A stretch of DNA of 64,000 nt from contig NZ_JNLC01000010.1 in assembly GCF_000702305.1 (NCBI RefSeq), positions 806,001-870,000 of the forward strand, written 5' to 3'. The notes below the pieces were generated by a model. That model made no database searches and had not been told where the DNA came from. It saw only the letters and a program-made list of their open reading frames with translations. Positions 7,977 through 19,814 of this stretch are shown piece after piece. This DNA comes from Allobosea sp. 117. Lineage in GTDB: Bacteria; Pseudomonadota; Alphaproteobacteria; Rhizobiales; Xanthobacteraceae. The position numbers and the translations under genes were made by a program. Position 1 is the stretch's first letter. Each line of letters begins with the position of its first letter.

Positions 7977-8660
7977 CTAATCCCCGGTCCGGTAGCCGAC
8001 GCCGGGCTCGGTGATGACGAGCGCCGGGTTGGCGGGGTCGGCCTCCAGCTTGGCGCGCAACTGGCCGATATAGACACGCAGATATTGCGTGTCGTGCTCA
8101 TGGGCCGGCCCCCACACCTCCTTGAGGATCTGGCGGTGGGTGACGACCTTGCCGGCATGGCGGGCGAGGAAGGCGATCAGGTCGAACTCCTTGCGGGTCA
8201 GCTTCACCTCCTCGCCGCCGCGCATCACCCGGTGGCGGGGAACGTCGATCTCCACCTCGCCGATCTTCAGTACCGGGGTCTCACCCTTCGACTGGATGTG
8301 GTGGCGCAGCGCCGCGCGCAGCCGCGCCATCAGCTCGCCCATGCCGAACGGCTTGTTGACGAAGTCGTCGGCGCCGAGGTCCAGCGCCTCGATCTTCTCG
8401 ATCTCGCGGTCGCGCGCCGAGAGCACCACCACCGGCACGTCCGACCATGTCCGCAGCCGCCGGATCACCTCCTTGCCGTCCATGTCCGGCAGGCCGAGGT
8501 CGAGCACGATCACGTCGGGCTGGCGGGTGGCGGCCAGCGCGAGGCCGTCGGCGCCGTTGTCGGCGCGCAACGTCTCATAGCCGTTCGCGGTGAGCGCCGG
8601 CCCCATGAAGCGGTGGATCGCCGGTTCGTCGTCGATCACCAGCACGCGGAGGATGCTCAT
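7977..8660 (-). CDS. kdpE: KDP operon response regulator KdpE
   Basis: This OmpR-class response regulator has 227 residues. The receiver domain has the phospho-acceptor Asp in 'VIVLDLGLPDMDG', Thr/Ser 'VVVLSARD' and Lys 'DDFVNKPFG'. A winged-helix DNA-binding domain follows ('LTRKEFDLIAFLARHAGKV', 'YLRVYIGQLRAKLE'). Its start overlaps the stop of kdpD by 4 bases. It is expected to activate the kdpFABC genes when K+ is limiting, and a likely KdpE box lies upstream of the operon near 16098-16114. Confidence 0.96.
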   Translation of the reverse strand: MSILRVLVIDDEPAIHRFMGPALTANGYETLRADNGADGLALAATRQPDVIVLDLGLPDMDGKEVIRRLRTWSDVPVVVLSARDREIEKIEALDLGADDFVNKPFGMGELMARLRAALRHHIQSKGETPVLKIGEVEIDVPRHRVMRGGEEVKLTRKEFDLIAFLARHAGKVVTHRQILKEVWGPAHEHDTQYLRVYIGQLRAKLEADPANPALVITEPGVGYRTGD

Positions 8661-11353
8661 CGCTCGCGCTCCTCCATCGCCGGCGGCGTGTCGAGCGGCA
8701 GCCGGATGGCGATGCGGGTGCCGCGCGGCTGGCCGGGCGCGGGGCTGCGCGCCGCCACCGTGCCACCATGCGCCTCGACGATGCCCTTGGCGATGGCGAG
8801 GCCGAGTCCGGAGCCGTTGCCGCCGTCCCCCGCCTCGCGGGCGGCGCGCACGAACTTCTCGAAGACGTGCGGCAGCGTCTCGGGCGGGATGCCCGGCCCG
8901 TCATCGGTCACGGCGATGACCATCTGCGCGTCGATCACGGTCGCCGACAATACGATGCGGGCGCCGGGCCCGGCATAGCGCACGGCGTTGCCGACGATGT
9001 TGCCGAGCACCTGGTCCATCAGGCTCTGGTCGGCGAAGATCAGCGGCAGGTCGGGGGCCGGCGTGACCGCGAAGCGCTGCGGGGCGCCGCGCTTGCGCGC
9101 GGTCGAGACCGCCCGGTTGAGCATCTCGACCACGTCGATCCAGTCGCGGCGCAGGTCCAGCGCCCCGGCCTCAAGCCGGGTCATCGAGAGCAGGTTGCGC
9201 ACCATGATGTCGAGGTGCTCGGCTTCCTCGCGCATCTGGTTGAGCAGGTCCCGCCGCTCGGCTTCCGGTATGTCGCCTCCATAGTCGATCAGGCTGGTCG
9301 CGGCGCCGAGGATCGAGGCCAGCGGGGTGCGAAAATCGTGGCTGATCGAGGCAAGCAGGATGTTGCGCACGCGCTCGGTCTCGGCCGCGGTGCGCGCGCT
9401 CACCACCTCGGTCGAGAGTCGCGCCCGCACCAGCGCGGCGGCGGCCTGGTCGGACAGTGTCTCGAGCACCGCCTCGCCTTCCGAATCGAGCGCTGCCCCG
9501 CCGGGCATCCGCTCGACGCCGACGACGCCGATCCGTCCGCCGGCGCCAGCGAGCGGCAGGAAGAACCAGGGCGCGCTGGGCAGCGTGCCGGTACCGGCGC
9601 CGGCCGCCTCGCCATGGTCGAAGGCCCAGCGGGCGGCGGTCATGGAGGCGGTATCCAGACGGTCCTCCGGTGGCCATGCGGCGGCGACGCCGAGTTCGCC
9701 GCCCTGCGTGCCGGCGAGGAGGATGACGCAGGAGCGGCCCAGCGCCCCCTGGATCTCGGCGGCGGTGGCCTCCGCCACCGAGGGCGCGTCCGGTAGCGCC
9801 GAGAGCTTGCGGGTGAACTCGTAGAGCCGCCGGGTGGCGCGGGTGCGCAGCGCCGCCATGCGGGTCTGCTCGCGCGCGCGGCCAGCGATGGCGGATATCA
9901 GCACCGCGATGATGAGGAAGATCACCAGCGCCAGCAATTCATGCGGCCGGGCGACGGTGAAGGTGTTGACCGGGTCGATGAAGAAGAAGTTGTAGGCAAG
10001 GAAGGACAGCGCCGAGCCGAAGATCGCCGGCCACACGCCATGGCGGATCGCCGGCACCAGCACGGCGAGCAGATAGAGCATCGAGACGTTCGGTAGCGCC
10101 ACGAGCTGGGTAAGCGCGAGGCCGATCAGCGTCGCCGCCGCCACGCACAGCGCCGCCACCGCGTAGCCGGCCGCCGGGCCGACGGGGGGCAGGGACGGCC
10201 AGCCGCGGCGCGACGTCTCCGGGCTGTCGGCGGTGATGACATGGATGGAGACGCCGTCGGCGCGCTCCACCAGCGCGTCCGAGAGGCTGGTGCGGAACGG
10301 GCGCAGCCACCCCCGGCGCGCCTTGCCGATGACGATCTGCGTGACGTTCTCGAAACGCGCGAAACGCAGCAGCTCGGTCGGGATGTCGGCGGCGACCAGC
10401 GAATGCGTCTCGGCGCCGAGACTCTCGGCGAGCCGCATGCCGGCGTCGAGCCGCTGGCGCTCGCGCGCCGGCAGGATGCGGCCGGGGCGCTCCACCGTCA
10501 CCGCGAACCAGGTGGCGTCGAGCAGGTCGGCGAGGCGCTTGGCCTCACGCACCACACGTTCAGCGGCGACGTCGGGGCCGACGCAGACCAGCAGCCGCTC
10601 GCCCGCCGCCCACGGTCCGCCGATGGCCGAACCCTGCATACGCTCGACGAGGTCGCTGTCGACCCTTGCCGCCACCTGGCGCAGCGCCAGCTCGCGCAGC
10701 GCGGTGAGGTTGCTCGGCTTGAAGAAGCTCTGCACCGCGCGGGTGGCGGTGTCCTCGACATAGACCTTGCCGTCGGCGAGCCGCCTGATCAACTCGTCGG
10801 AGGGCAGGTCGACGAGGATGACCTCGTCCGCCTTCTGCAGCGCCGTGTCGGGCACCGTCTCGCGCACCCGCACGCCGGTGATCCGTTGCACGACGTCGTT
10901 GAGGCTCTCGACATGCTGGATGTTGAGGGTGGTCCAGACATCGATGCCGGCGGCGAGCAGTTCCTGCACGTCCTGCCAGCGTTTGGGATGGCGGCTGCCC
11001 TCGACGTTGGAATGTGCGTATTCGTCGACCAGCAGCAGCCTCGGCCGGCGCCTGAGCGCGGCTTCGAGATCGAATTCCGGCACCAGCCGCCCGCGATAGG
11101 CGATGCCGCGGCGGGGCAGCACCTCGAAGCCCTCCACCAGTGCCTCGGTCTCGGCGCGGCCATGCGTCTCGACGAGGCCGATCACGATGTCACCGCCCGC
11201 GACCTTGGCGGCGCGGGCGGCGGAGAGCATCGCATAGGTCTTGCCGACGCCGGGCGCCGCGCCGAGGAAGATGCGCAGCTTGCCGCGCGTCTCCCGTTCG
11301 GCGGCGGCGAGCAGCGCCTCGGGCGAGGCGCGTTGCGCCTCTTCGGCGCTCAT
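8657..11353 (-). CDS. kdpD: Osmosensitive K+ channel sensor histidine kinase KdpD
   Basis: This full-length KdpD has 898 residues. An N-terminal KdpD domain carries Walker A 'GAAPGVGKTYAM' and 'LLLVDEYAHSN', then a universal-stress-protein-like domain. Four membrane helices of the DUF4118 region follow (around residues 395-500), then a GAF-like region and the histidine kinase core. The core has the phospho-His in 'SISHDFRTPLASIL' and the ATP-binding boxes 'GNIVGNAVRYAG' and 'DDGPGIPPETL'. It senses low K+ or turgor and phosphorylates KdpE. It lies 12 bases after kdpC in a kdpFABCDE order. Confidence 0.97.
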   Translation of the reverse strand: MSAEEAQRASPEALLAAAERETRGKLRIFLGAAPGVGKTYAMLSAARAAKVAGGDIVIGLVETHGRAETEALVEGFEVLPRRGIAYRGRLVPEFDLEAALRRRPRLLLVDEYAHSNVEGSRHPKRWQDVQELLAAGIDVWTTLNIQHVESLNDVVQRITGVRVRETVPDTALQKADEVILVDLPSDELIRRLADGKVYVEDTATRAVQSFFKPSNLTALRELALRQVAARVDSDLVERMQGSAIGGPWAAGERLLVCVGPDVAAERVVREAKRLADLLDATWFAVTVERPGRILPARERQRLDAGMRLAESLGAETHSLVAADIPTELLRFARFENVTQIVIGKARRGWLRPFRTSLSDALVERADGVSIHVITADSPETSRRGWPSLPPVGPAAGYAVAALCVAAATLIGLALTQLVALPNVSMLYLLAVLVPAIRHGVWPAIFGSALSFLAYNFFFIDPVNTFTVARPHELLALVIFLIIAVLISAIAGRAREQTRMAALRTRATRRLYEFTRKLSALPDAPSVAEATAAEIQGALGRSCVILLAGTQGGELGVAAAWPPEDRLDTASMTAARWAFDHGEAAGAGTGTLPSAPWFFLPLAGAGGRIGVVGVERMPGGAALDSEGEAVLETLSDQAAAALVRARLSTEVVSARTAAETERVRNILLASISHDFRTPLASILGAATSLIDYGGDIPEAERRDLLNQMREEAEHLDIMVRNLLSMTRLEAGALDLRRDWIDVVEMLNRAVSTARKRGAPQRFAVTPAPDLPLIFADQSLMDQVLGNIVGNAVRYAGPGARIVLSATVIDAQMVIAVTDDGPGIPPETLPHVFEKFVRAAREAGDGGNGSGLGLAIAKGIVEAHGGTVAARSPAPGQPRGTRIAIRLPLDTPPAMEERER

Positions 11354-11365
11354 CGGCGCCGCTCC

Positions 11366-11992
11366 TCAGAATGCAGAGGAGACGCCGGGGACCGCGTCGC
11401 CGCCGGGCGGCTTCGCGCCGGGCATGCGGGCCGCGTTGTCGAGCGCGATGTTGAGTTCGAGCACATTGACCCGGGGATCGCCGAACAGGCCGAGTTGACG
11501 GCCCTCTATGTGCGCCGTGACGAGGCCACGGACAAGCGCCTCCTCGACGCCGCGCGCCTTGGCCACCCACGGCACCTGCGCCAGCGCATAGGCGGGCGAG
11601 ATATGTGGGTCGAGGCCGCTGCCCGAGGTGGTGACGGCGTCGGCGGGGATCGGGCCGGCAAGGCCGGCCGCGCGCAGCGCATCGGCGTCGGTCTTGAGCC
11701 GTTCGGCGAGCTTGGCGCTGGTCGGGGCGAGATTGGTGCCGGAGGAGGCCGCCGCGTCATAGCCGTTGGCCCCGGCCGCCGAGGGGCGGGGATGGAAATA
11801 TTCCGGCCTGGCGAAGCCCTGCCCGAGAAGGCTGGAGCCGACCACGGTACCCTGCCGCTCGATCAGGCTGCCGCGCGCCTGATGCGGGAACAGGGCTTCC
11901 GCCACCTCGGTCATCGCCAGCGGATAGGCGATGCCGGTGAGCAGGGTGAAAAACGCCAGAAGAACGATGGCGGGACGCAGTTGGGAAAGCAT
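11366..11992 (-). CDS. kdpC: Potassium-transporting ATPase subunit KdpC
   Basis: This is the single-span KdpC subunit, 208 residues, a normal length. It has one N-terminal membrane helix ('IVLLAFFTLLTGIAYPL') and a periplasmic domain with conserved 'GSSLLGQGFARPEYFHPRPS', 'GLDPHISPAYA' and the C-terminal 'VNVLELNIALD'. KdpC stabilises the KdpAB complex and raises its K+ affinity. It lies 11 bases downstream of kdpB. Confidence 0.97.
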   Translation of the reverse strand: MLSQLRPAIVLLAFFTLLTGIAYPLAMTEVAEALFPHQARGSLIERQGTVVGSSLLGQGFARPEYFHPRPSAAGANGYDAAASSGTNLAPTSAKLAERLKTDADALRAAGLAGPIPADAVTTSGSGLDPHISPAYALAQVPWVAKARGVEEALVRGLVTAHIEGRQLGLFGDPRVNVLELNIALDNAARMPGAKPPGGDAVPGVSSAF

Positions 11993-12003
11993 GTCTGTCT
12001 CCT

Positions 12004-14073
<2,070 letters not shown>

Positions 14074-14094
14074 GGGATCTCTCCGGAGCGGCGT

Positions 14095-15804
14095 TCAGAA
14101 GGTCTTGCCGGCCAGCATCTGCACCTGCTCGGCGATCGGGCCGAGGGCGAGCGCGGGGAAGAACTGCAGGCCGCCGATGATGAGGATGACGCCGGCCAGC
14201 AGGCCGACGAACAGAAGGCCGTGGGTCGGGAAGGTGCCGGAGGAGGCGGCGAGCCGCGTCTTCGCGCTGAGCGAGCCGGCGATCGCCATCATCGGCACGA
14301 TATAGGCGAAGCGCCCGAGGATCATGGCGAGGCCGAGCGTGGTGTTCCACCACGGGCTGTTGGCCGAGAGCCCGCCGAAGGCCGAGCCGTTGTTCCCCGC
14401 CGCCGACGAATAGGCGTAGAGGATCTCCGACAGGCCGTGCGGGCCGGCATTGCCGAGGCCGGCGAGCGCGGCGGGCAGCACGGCGGCGACCGCCGAGAAG
14501 CCGAGGATCGCGGTCGGCAGGATCAGCACGGCGAGCATCGCCATCTTCACCTCCTTGGCCTCGATCTTCTTGCCGAGATATTCCGGCGTGCGCCCGACCA
14601 TCAGCCCGGCGACGAACACGGCGATGATCGCCATGACCAGGAGGCCGTAGAGGCCAGAGCCGACGCCCCCCGGCAGGATCTCGCCGAGCTGGATGAGGAA
14701 CATCGGCACCAGTCCGCCGATCGGCGTGAAGGAGCCGTGCATCGCGTTCACGCCGCCGTCGGACAGGCCAGTCGTGACCGCCGCGAACATGGCGGACGCC
14801 GCGAGGCCGAAGCGGACCTCCTTGCCCTCCATGTTGCCGCCGGCGGGGTCGAGCCCGGCCGCGACGAGCGCGGGTGTGCCGGCGCTCTCGGCCCAATAGG
14901 CGATGCCGATGCCGGCGACGAGGATCAGCCCGATGGTGGCGATGAGTGCACGGGCCTGCCGGCGGTCTCCGATCAGGCGGCCGAAGGCGAAGACCAGCGC
15001 GGTGGAGACGACCAGCATCTGCCAGATCTCCAGCGCATTGGAGAGCGCGGTCGGATTCTCGAAGGGGTGCGAGGCGTTGACGTTGAAGAAGCCGCCGCCA
15101 TTGGTGCCGAGCTGCTTGATCGCCATCTGCGTGGCGACCGGGCCGAGCGCGATGGTCTGCTGCGCGCCCTCGATCGTGGTTGCGACCGTGGTGGCATCGA
15201 GCGTCTGCGGCACGCCCATCCACACCTGCACGAGGGCGGAGACGATGGCGAGCGGCAGCAGCACGTAAAGCGTCGCCCGCGTCATGTCGACGAAGAAGTT
15301 GCCGACCGTCGCCGAGCCGGAGCGGGCGAAGGCCCGCACCAGCGCCGCGGCGAGCGCGATGCCGGTGGCGGCGGAGAGGAAGTTCTGCACCGTCAGCCCG
15401 GCCATCTGGCTGAACAGGCTCATGGTGGTCTCGCCGCCATAGGACTGCCAGTTGGTGTTGGTGACGAAGCTGATCGCCGTATTGAAGGCGAGGTCGGGCG
15501 CCACGCCGGCAAAGCCGAGCGGGTTGAACGGCAGCACGCCCTGCAGACGCAGGATCGCGTAGAGCAGCGCGAAGCCGGCCGCGTTGAAGGCCAGCATGGC
15601 GAGCGTGTAGCCGAGTGCGCTCTGCTCGCGCGCCGGATCGACGCCGGCGATGCGGTAGAGCCCGCGCTCGACCGGGCCGAGCACGGGGGTGAGGAGATTG
15701 CGCTCGCCGGCGAAGATGCGGGCCATGAAGGCGCCGATCGGCACGGCCGTGACAAGGACGATGAGGAGAATGGCGAGGATTTGCAGCCAGCCGATGGGTG
15801 TCAT
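14095..15804 (-). CDS. kdpA: Potassium-transporting ATPase subunit KdpA
   Basis: This is the channel-like K+-binding subunit, 569 residues with about ten membrane helices. The four selectivity-filter-like loops are visible: '[10 protein letters not shown]', '[10 protein letters not shown]', 'GVNAMHGSF' and '[10 protein letters not shown]'. It lies 39 bases downstream of kdpF and 21 bases upstream of kdpB. It belongs to the superfamily of K+ transporters and forms the ion entry path of the Kdp complex. Confidence 0.97.
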   Translation of the reverse strand: MTPIGWLQILAILLIVLVTAVPIGAFMARIFAGERNLLTPVLGPVERGLYRIAGVDPAREQSALGYTLAMLAFNAAGFALLYAILRLQGVLPFNPLGFAGVAPDLAFNTAISFVTNTNWQSYGGETTMSLFSQMAGLTVQNFLSAATGIALAAALVRAFARSGSATVGNFFVDMTRATLYVLLPLAIVSALVQVWMGVPQTLDATTVATTIEGAQQTIALGPVATQMAIKQLGTNGGGFFNVNASHPFENPTALSNALEIWQMLVVSTALVFAFGRLIGDRRQARALIATIGLILVAGIGIAYWAESAGTPALVAAGLDPAGGNMEGKEVRFGLAASAMFAAVTTGLSDGGVNAMHGSFTPIGGLVPMFLIQLGEILPGGVGSGLYGLLVMAIIAVFVAGLMVGRTPEYLGKKIEAKEVKMAMLAVLILPTAILGFSAVAAVLPAALAGLGNAGPHGLSEILYAYSSAAGNNGSAFGGLSANSPWWNTTLGLAMILGRFAYIVPMMAIAGSLSAKTRLAASSGTFPTHGLLFVGLLAGVILIIGGLQFFPALALGPIAEQVQMLAGKTF

Positions 15805-15843
15805 GGCAGGACTTTCAGGGTGCTTGAAGGGGGTGTGCGGGCG

Positions 15844-15930
15844 TCAGAACTTCTCGGGCCGCAGCAGGGCGGTCACGAGATAGAAGGCGAGCCCGAGCGC
15901 GACAGCGCTGCCGAGAACGATGTCCAGCAT
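15844..15930 (-). CDS. kdpF: KdpF small membrane subunit
   Basis: This 28-residue protein reads MLDIVLGSAV at the start and ends LLRPEKF. It is a single hydrophobic helix of KdpF type, with the usual acidic N-terminus and the 'LLRPEKF' tail shared by KdpF proteins. It lies just before kdpA. KdpF is a lipid-like stabiliser of the Kdp complex. It is easily missed because of its size. Confidence 0.9.
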   Translation of the reverse strand: MLDIVLGSAVALGLAFYLVTALLRPEKF

Positions 15931-15934
15931 GGCG

Positions 15935-16018
15935 TCAGGCCTTCGCGGTGAAATGCGCATAGGCGGCGAGCAGGATGAAGGAGCCGACGCCGAGCGCGAG
16001 AAAGATGATGTCGGACAT
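15935..16018 (-). CDS. Small hydrophobic protein upstream of kdpF
   Basis: This 27-residue ORF reads MSDIIFLALG at the start and ends HFTAKA. It is one predicted membrane helix with an acidic N-terminal side and basic C-terminal side, the same topology as KdpF but different sequence. A strong GAGGAGGG ribosome site stands about 7 bases before its ATG. Only 4 bases separate its stop from the kdpF start, which argues it is translated. I have an impression that similar mini-ORFs occur before kdpF in other proteobacteria, but cannot check. The function is unknown; an extra Kdp subunit is possible. Confidence 0.65.
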   Translation of the reverse strand: MSDIIFLALGVGSFILLAAYAHFTAKA

Positions 16019-16097
16019 GGATGAGGCCCTCCTCTCAGGGTCGGGCAGCATCTAGTGGCAGACGGATAAAGGATCGATCCAGAATGCCGCCGGCATG

Positions 16098-16114
16098 TGT
16101 AAGGGCGGCATAAA
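16098..16114 (-). promoter_or_regulatory. Putative KdpE-binding site upstream of the kdp genes
   Basis: On the minus strand TTTATG-CCGCC-CTTACA matches the E. coli kdp operator pattern TTTATA-N5-TTTACA at 10 of 12 fixed positions. It lies about 80 bases before the first small kdp ORF. No good -35 is visible downstream, which fits an activator-dependent promoter. This is inference from pattern only. Confidence 0.5.
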
Positions 16115-16162
16115 GATCGTTATCTGCCAATGGGTTGTTGGAGGGGCGGCCTTGGGGCCCCG

Positions 16163-18727
16163 TCAGCGGGCCGGCTGCCGCCGCCTTCCACGATGGCTGC
16201 GCGGATGTGTGCGCTCGCGCATCGCGATCGTCTTGAGCGCTTCGGCTGTGGCCAGATAGATCACGACGAGCAGCCCGAGCGCCCCCATCATCGCCGCGTC
16301 CGGCGCCTCGAAGCCGATGAGGCCGGCGAAGGGCAGGAAGGGCAGGAGCATCGCGGCCGCGAGCCCGGCGAGCGCCGTCACGACCAGCGCCGGGTGAGGA
16401 CGGTCCTGCCAGAACGGCGCGGCGGTGCGGATGACGAAGACGACGAGGATCTGGCTCGCCATGGATTCGATGAACCAGGCAGCGCGGAAGGTCGCGACAT
16501 CGACGTGGAAGAGCCCGAGCAGCACGGCGAAGGTGGTGATGTCGAAGAGCGAGGACAGCGGCCCCATGATCAGCGTGAAGCGCACCAGCCCGGCCATGTC
16601 CCAGCGGCGCGGGGTGGCGACGTCGCGCGCGCTCGCCCGGTCGAAGGGGATGCCGACCTGCGACAGGTCGTAGAGCAGGTTGTTGAGCAGCACCTGCGCG
16701 GCAGTCAGCGGCAGGAAGGGCAGGAACAGCGAGGCGAGCGCCATGGTCAGCATGTTGCCGAAATTGGAGCTGGTCCCCATGCGGATGTATTTCATGATGT
16801 TGGCATAGGTGCGCCGCCCCTCGCCCACGCCGTCGGCCAGCACGTTGAGGTCGGAGGCGAGCAGGATCATGTCCGCCGCCTCGCGGGCGACGTCGGAGGC
16901 GCCCTCGACCGAGAGCCCGACATCGGCCTCGCGGATGGCCGGCGCGTCGTTGATGCCGTCGCCGAGGAAGCCGACCGTGTGCCCGCGCCTCCTGAGCGCC
17001 CGCACGATCCTGAGCTTCTGGTCGGGGGTGACGCGCGCGAACAGATCGACGCGCTCGATGCGCGCGGCGAGCGCCGTGTCGTTGAGGCGGGCGATCTCCT
17101 CGCCGGTCAGCACGCCCTCGACCGGCAGCCGGAGTGTCTCGACGAGGTGCCGCACGACGATGGTGGCGTCGCCGGATATGACCTTGATGCGCACGCCCGC
17201 GGCCTCCAGCCGCGCGACTGCGCTGGTGGCGCTCGCCTTGGGCGGATCGACAAACACACAATGTCCGGCGAAGACGAGGCCCGCGTCGTCATCCGTGGCA
17301 ATGCGGGTGCGGCCGGCGGCCTCCTTCCACGCGACACCGAGCAGCCGCAGCCCGCGGGCGGCGAAGCCGTCGTGCTGCGCCGCGATCCGGGCGCGCAGCG
17401 CGGTATCGAGCGGCACGATCCGCCCGGAGGGCTCCTGCGCCCGGTCACAGAGCCCGAGGATCGTCTCGGGTGCGCCCTTGACCACCTCGATCCGCTCGCC
17501 GTCCTGCGCGGCGAGGACGCTGACGCGCCGGCGCTCGAAGTCGAACGGGCGCTCGTCGAGCTTGGACCAGCCCTCGAGGGAGCGGCCCGCCGCATGGGCC
17601 AGCAGCGCCTCGTCGAGCGGACTCTTAAGGCCCGTCTCGAAACGCGCGTTAATGGCGGCGAGCTCCGCCGCCCGCTCGCTGTCGGCCCCGTCGATGCCGG
17701 GGTGCGCGATCATGGTGATGCGCGCCTCGGTCAGGGTGCCGGTCTTGTCGGTGCACAGCACGTCCATCTGGCCGAGGTCGTGGATCGCCGACAGACGCTT
17801 CACCACCACCTTCGCCTCGGCCATGCGCTGCGCCCCGCGCGCGAGAGCGACGGTGACGATCATCGGCAGCAGCTCGGGCGTCAGCCCGACCGCCAGCGCG
17901 ACGGCGAAGAGGAAGGACTGCAGCGGCGGCCCGCCCATCGCCAGATGCGCCAGCAGCACGAACAGCGTCAGGAACAGCGTCAGCCGGACGATGAGGATGC
18001 TGAGCTGCCGGATGCCCCGCTCGAAGGCGGTCGGCGGCTGGTCCTGCTGGAGCGAGGCGGCGATCCGACCGAAATGGGTGCGCGGACCGGTCTCGACGAC
18101 GAGCATCGTCGCCGTCCCGCTGACCAGCGAGCTGCCGTGGAGCAGCAGGTTCGGCGCCTCGCCCATGCCGCTCCCCGCCACCGGCTCGGGACGCTTCTCG
18201 ACCGGGTAGGGCTCGCCGGTCAGCGCCGCCTGGTTCGCCTGGGCGGCATTGGCCGCCATCACCAGGCCGTCGGCGGGAACGAGGTCGCCGGCCGACAGGT
18301 GGATGACGTCGCCCGGCACCAGCTCGCGCACCGGCAGCTCCTTGAGTTTTCCCGCGCGCAGCGTCAGCGCGCTCAGCGCGATGGAGCGCTTGAGTGCGTC
18401 CGCCGTCGCTTCCGCCTTCCGCTCCTGCACGATGTCGAGCCCGGTGGAGAGAAGGATGACCGCCACGATGATGACGAAGCTGGTCAGGTCGCCGGTGGCG
18501 CCGGCAACGGCGGAGGCGACCAGCAATATGGCGACCAGCGGATTGGCGAGGCGGCGGAGCAGATCGGCCAGAAGGTGGCGCCGCCTCGTCTCCAGGATCT
18601 CGTTGGGTCCGCAGCTCGCGAGGCGCCGGGCCGCCTCCTCGACGGAGAGGCCGTCGGCGGAACCCTGCAGGGCGGCCAGGACCTGTGTGGCCGGGCACTG
18701 CCAGTACTCGGAGGGAAAATCCGTCAT
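16163..18727 (-). CDS. mgtA: Magnesium-translocating P-type ATPase, MgtA/MgtB family
   Basis: This 854-residue P-type ATPase of the P3B (Mg2+) class imports Mg2+ across the inner membrane. An N-terminal cation-ATPase domain ('GLSVEEAARRLASCGPNEI') is followed by two helices. Then come 'ALTGEPYPVEK' (the TGE loop), 'VLCTDKTGTLTEA' (phosphorylated Asp), 'GFLGDGINDAPAIREADVG' and C-terminal membrane helices. The family is usually about 900 residues, so this is a slightly short but complete member. It is transcribed toward the kdp genes, about 145 bases away, and may read into them. No Mg2+-sensing leader peptide is evident upstream. Confidence 0.93.
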   Translation of the reverse strand: MTDFPSEYWQCPATQVLAALQGSADGLSVEEAARRLASCGPNEILETRRRHLLADLLRRLANPLVAILLVASAVAGATGDLTSFVIIVAVILLSTGLDIVQERKAEATADALKRSIALSALTLRAGKLKELPVRELVPGDVIHLSAGDLVPADGLVMAANAAQANQAALTGEPYPVEKRPEPVAGSGMGEAPNLLLHGSSLVSGTATMLVVETGPRTHFGRIAASLQQDQPPTAFERGIRQLSILIVRLTLFLTLFVLLAHLAMGGPPLQSFLFAVALAVGLTPELLPMIVTVALARGAQRMAEAKVVVKRLSAIHDLGQMDVLCTDKTGTLTEARITMIAHPGIDGADSERAAELAAINARFETGLKSPLDEALLAHAAGRSLEGWSKLDERPFDFERRRVSVLAAQDGERIEVVKGAPETILGLCDRAQEPSGRIVPLDTALRARIAAQHDGFAARGLRLLGVAWKEAAGRTRIATDDDAGLVFAGHCVFVDPPKASATSAVARLEAAGVRIKVISGDATIVVRHLVETLRLPVEGVLTGEEIARLNDTALAARIERVDLFARVTPDQKLRIVRALRRRGHTVGFLGDGINDAPAIREADVGLSVEGASDVAREAADMILLASDLNVLADGVGEGRRTYANIMKYIRMGTSSNFGNMLTMALASLFLPFLPLTAAQVLLNNLLYDLSQVGIPFDRASARDVATPRRWDMAGLVRFTLIMGPLSSLFDITTFAVLLGLFHVDVATFRAAWFIESMASQILVVFVIRTAAPFWQDRPHPALVVTALAGLAAAMLLPFLPFAGLIGFEAPDAAMMGALGLLVVIYLATAEALKTIAMRERTHPRSHRGRRRQPAR

Positions 18728-18875
18728 CGCGTCCCTGCGGTGATTACCTTCGCAACGCCATCAGCCGTGCGGCCATCACACAGAATGGCCGGGGCGCGAG
18801 GCTCGCGTCCGTGATCACGATCAAGCAACGGATGTCTTGACAGGCCGATGGCAGCCGCCGGCCGCCGGCGCGCCT

Positions 18876-19736
18876 TCAGATCGCGGTGCGCAGGCTCTCG
18901 GCGATGTAGATGTCGCGCAGGCGGCGTGTGGCTTCGCCCGGCGTGCCGGTGCCGACCGGCGAGCCGTCGATCGAAACGACCGGGGTGACGAAGGAGGAGG
19001 CCGACGTGATGAAGGCCTCCGTCGCCGCCTTCGCCTCGGGGACGGTGAAGCCGCCCTCGTCGATGGTGTAGCCTTCCTCGGCAGCGAGCCGCACGACGCT
19101 CGCGCGGGTGATGCCGTGCAGGATGTCCTGCGAGAGCCGGCGCGTGACGATGCGGCGGTCGGGCGTGATGATATAGGCGTTGTTGGACGAGCCCTCGGTC
19201 ACGCGCCCCTCGGTGTCGACCAGCCAGGCGTCGTCGGCGCCGCGCGCCTTCGCCTCCATCTTGGCCATGGAGGGATAGAGGAGCTGCACGGTCTTGATGT
19301 CGCGCCGTCCCCAGCGGATGTCCGGCAGCGTCGCGACCGAAAGTCCGCGGCGCACGCTCTCGCGCTCCAGCACCGCCATCTTCTGGGTGAACAGGACGAG
19401 GGTGGGGCGGGTGTCAGCCGGCGGATAGAGGAAGTCGCGGTCGGCGACGCCGCGCGTGACCTGCAGATAGACGATGCCCTCGTCCAGCTCGTTGCGGCGG
19501 ACCAGCTCGCGGTGGATGGCGAGGAGTTCCTCCTCGGTCGCCGGCGGGCGGATGGCGAGCTCGGTGAGCGAGCGGATGAGCCGGCGCATATGGCCGGCGA
19601 AGTCGACCAGCCGGCCCTCCAGAACCGTCGTCACCTCATAGACGCCGTCGCCCATCAGGAAGGCGCGGTCGAACACCGACACCTTGGCGTCCGCCTCGGG
19701 CAGATAGGCGCCATCGACATAGACGATGCGGCTCAT
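18876..19736 (-). CDS. dat: D-amino acid aminotransferase (class IV PLP aminotransferase)
   Basis: This 286-residue fold-type IV PLP enzyme has the catalytic lysine at about K148 in 'GRRDIKTVQLL'. Other typical features are 'VFDRAFLMGDGVYEVTTV' at residues 21-38, 'VTRGVADRDF', and the cofactor phosphate loop region 'VTEGSSNNAYII'. This pattern fits D-alanine/D-amino acid transaminases more than branched-chain aminotransferases. It interconverts D-amino acids and 2-oxo acids. It is the last gene of a leftward cluster after a tautomerase gene, and its 2-oxo acid product could be a tautomerase substrate (inference). Confidence 0.88.
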   Translation of the reverse strand: MSRIVYVDGAYLPEADAKVSVFDRAFLMGDGVYEVTTVLEGRLVDFAGHMRRLIRSLTELAIRPPATEEELLAIHRELVRRNELDEGIVYLQVTRGVADRDFLYPPADTRPTLVLFTQKMAVLERESVRRGLSVATLPDIRWGRRDIKTVQLLYPSMAKMEAKARGADDAWLVDTEGRVTEGSSNNAYIITPDRRIVTRRLSQDILHGITRASVVRLAAEEGYTIDEGGFTVPEAKAATEAFITSASSFVTPVVSIDGSPVGTGTPGEATRRLRDIYIAESLRTAI

Positions 19737-19814
19737 GGGAGGGCTCTTTCCGGGGGGCTTGCCGGCGGCTGAAAGGTGACCTCGCGCCGGGATCGGGGGT
19801 GGAAGCGCGGGTGG

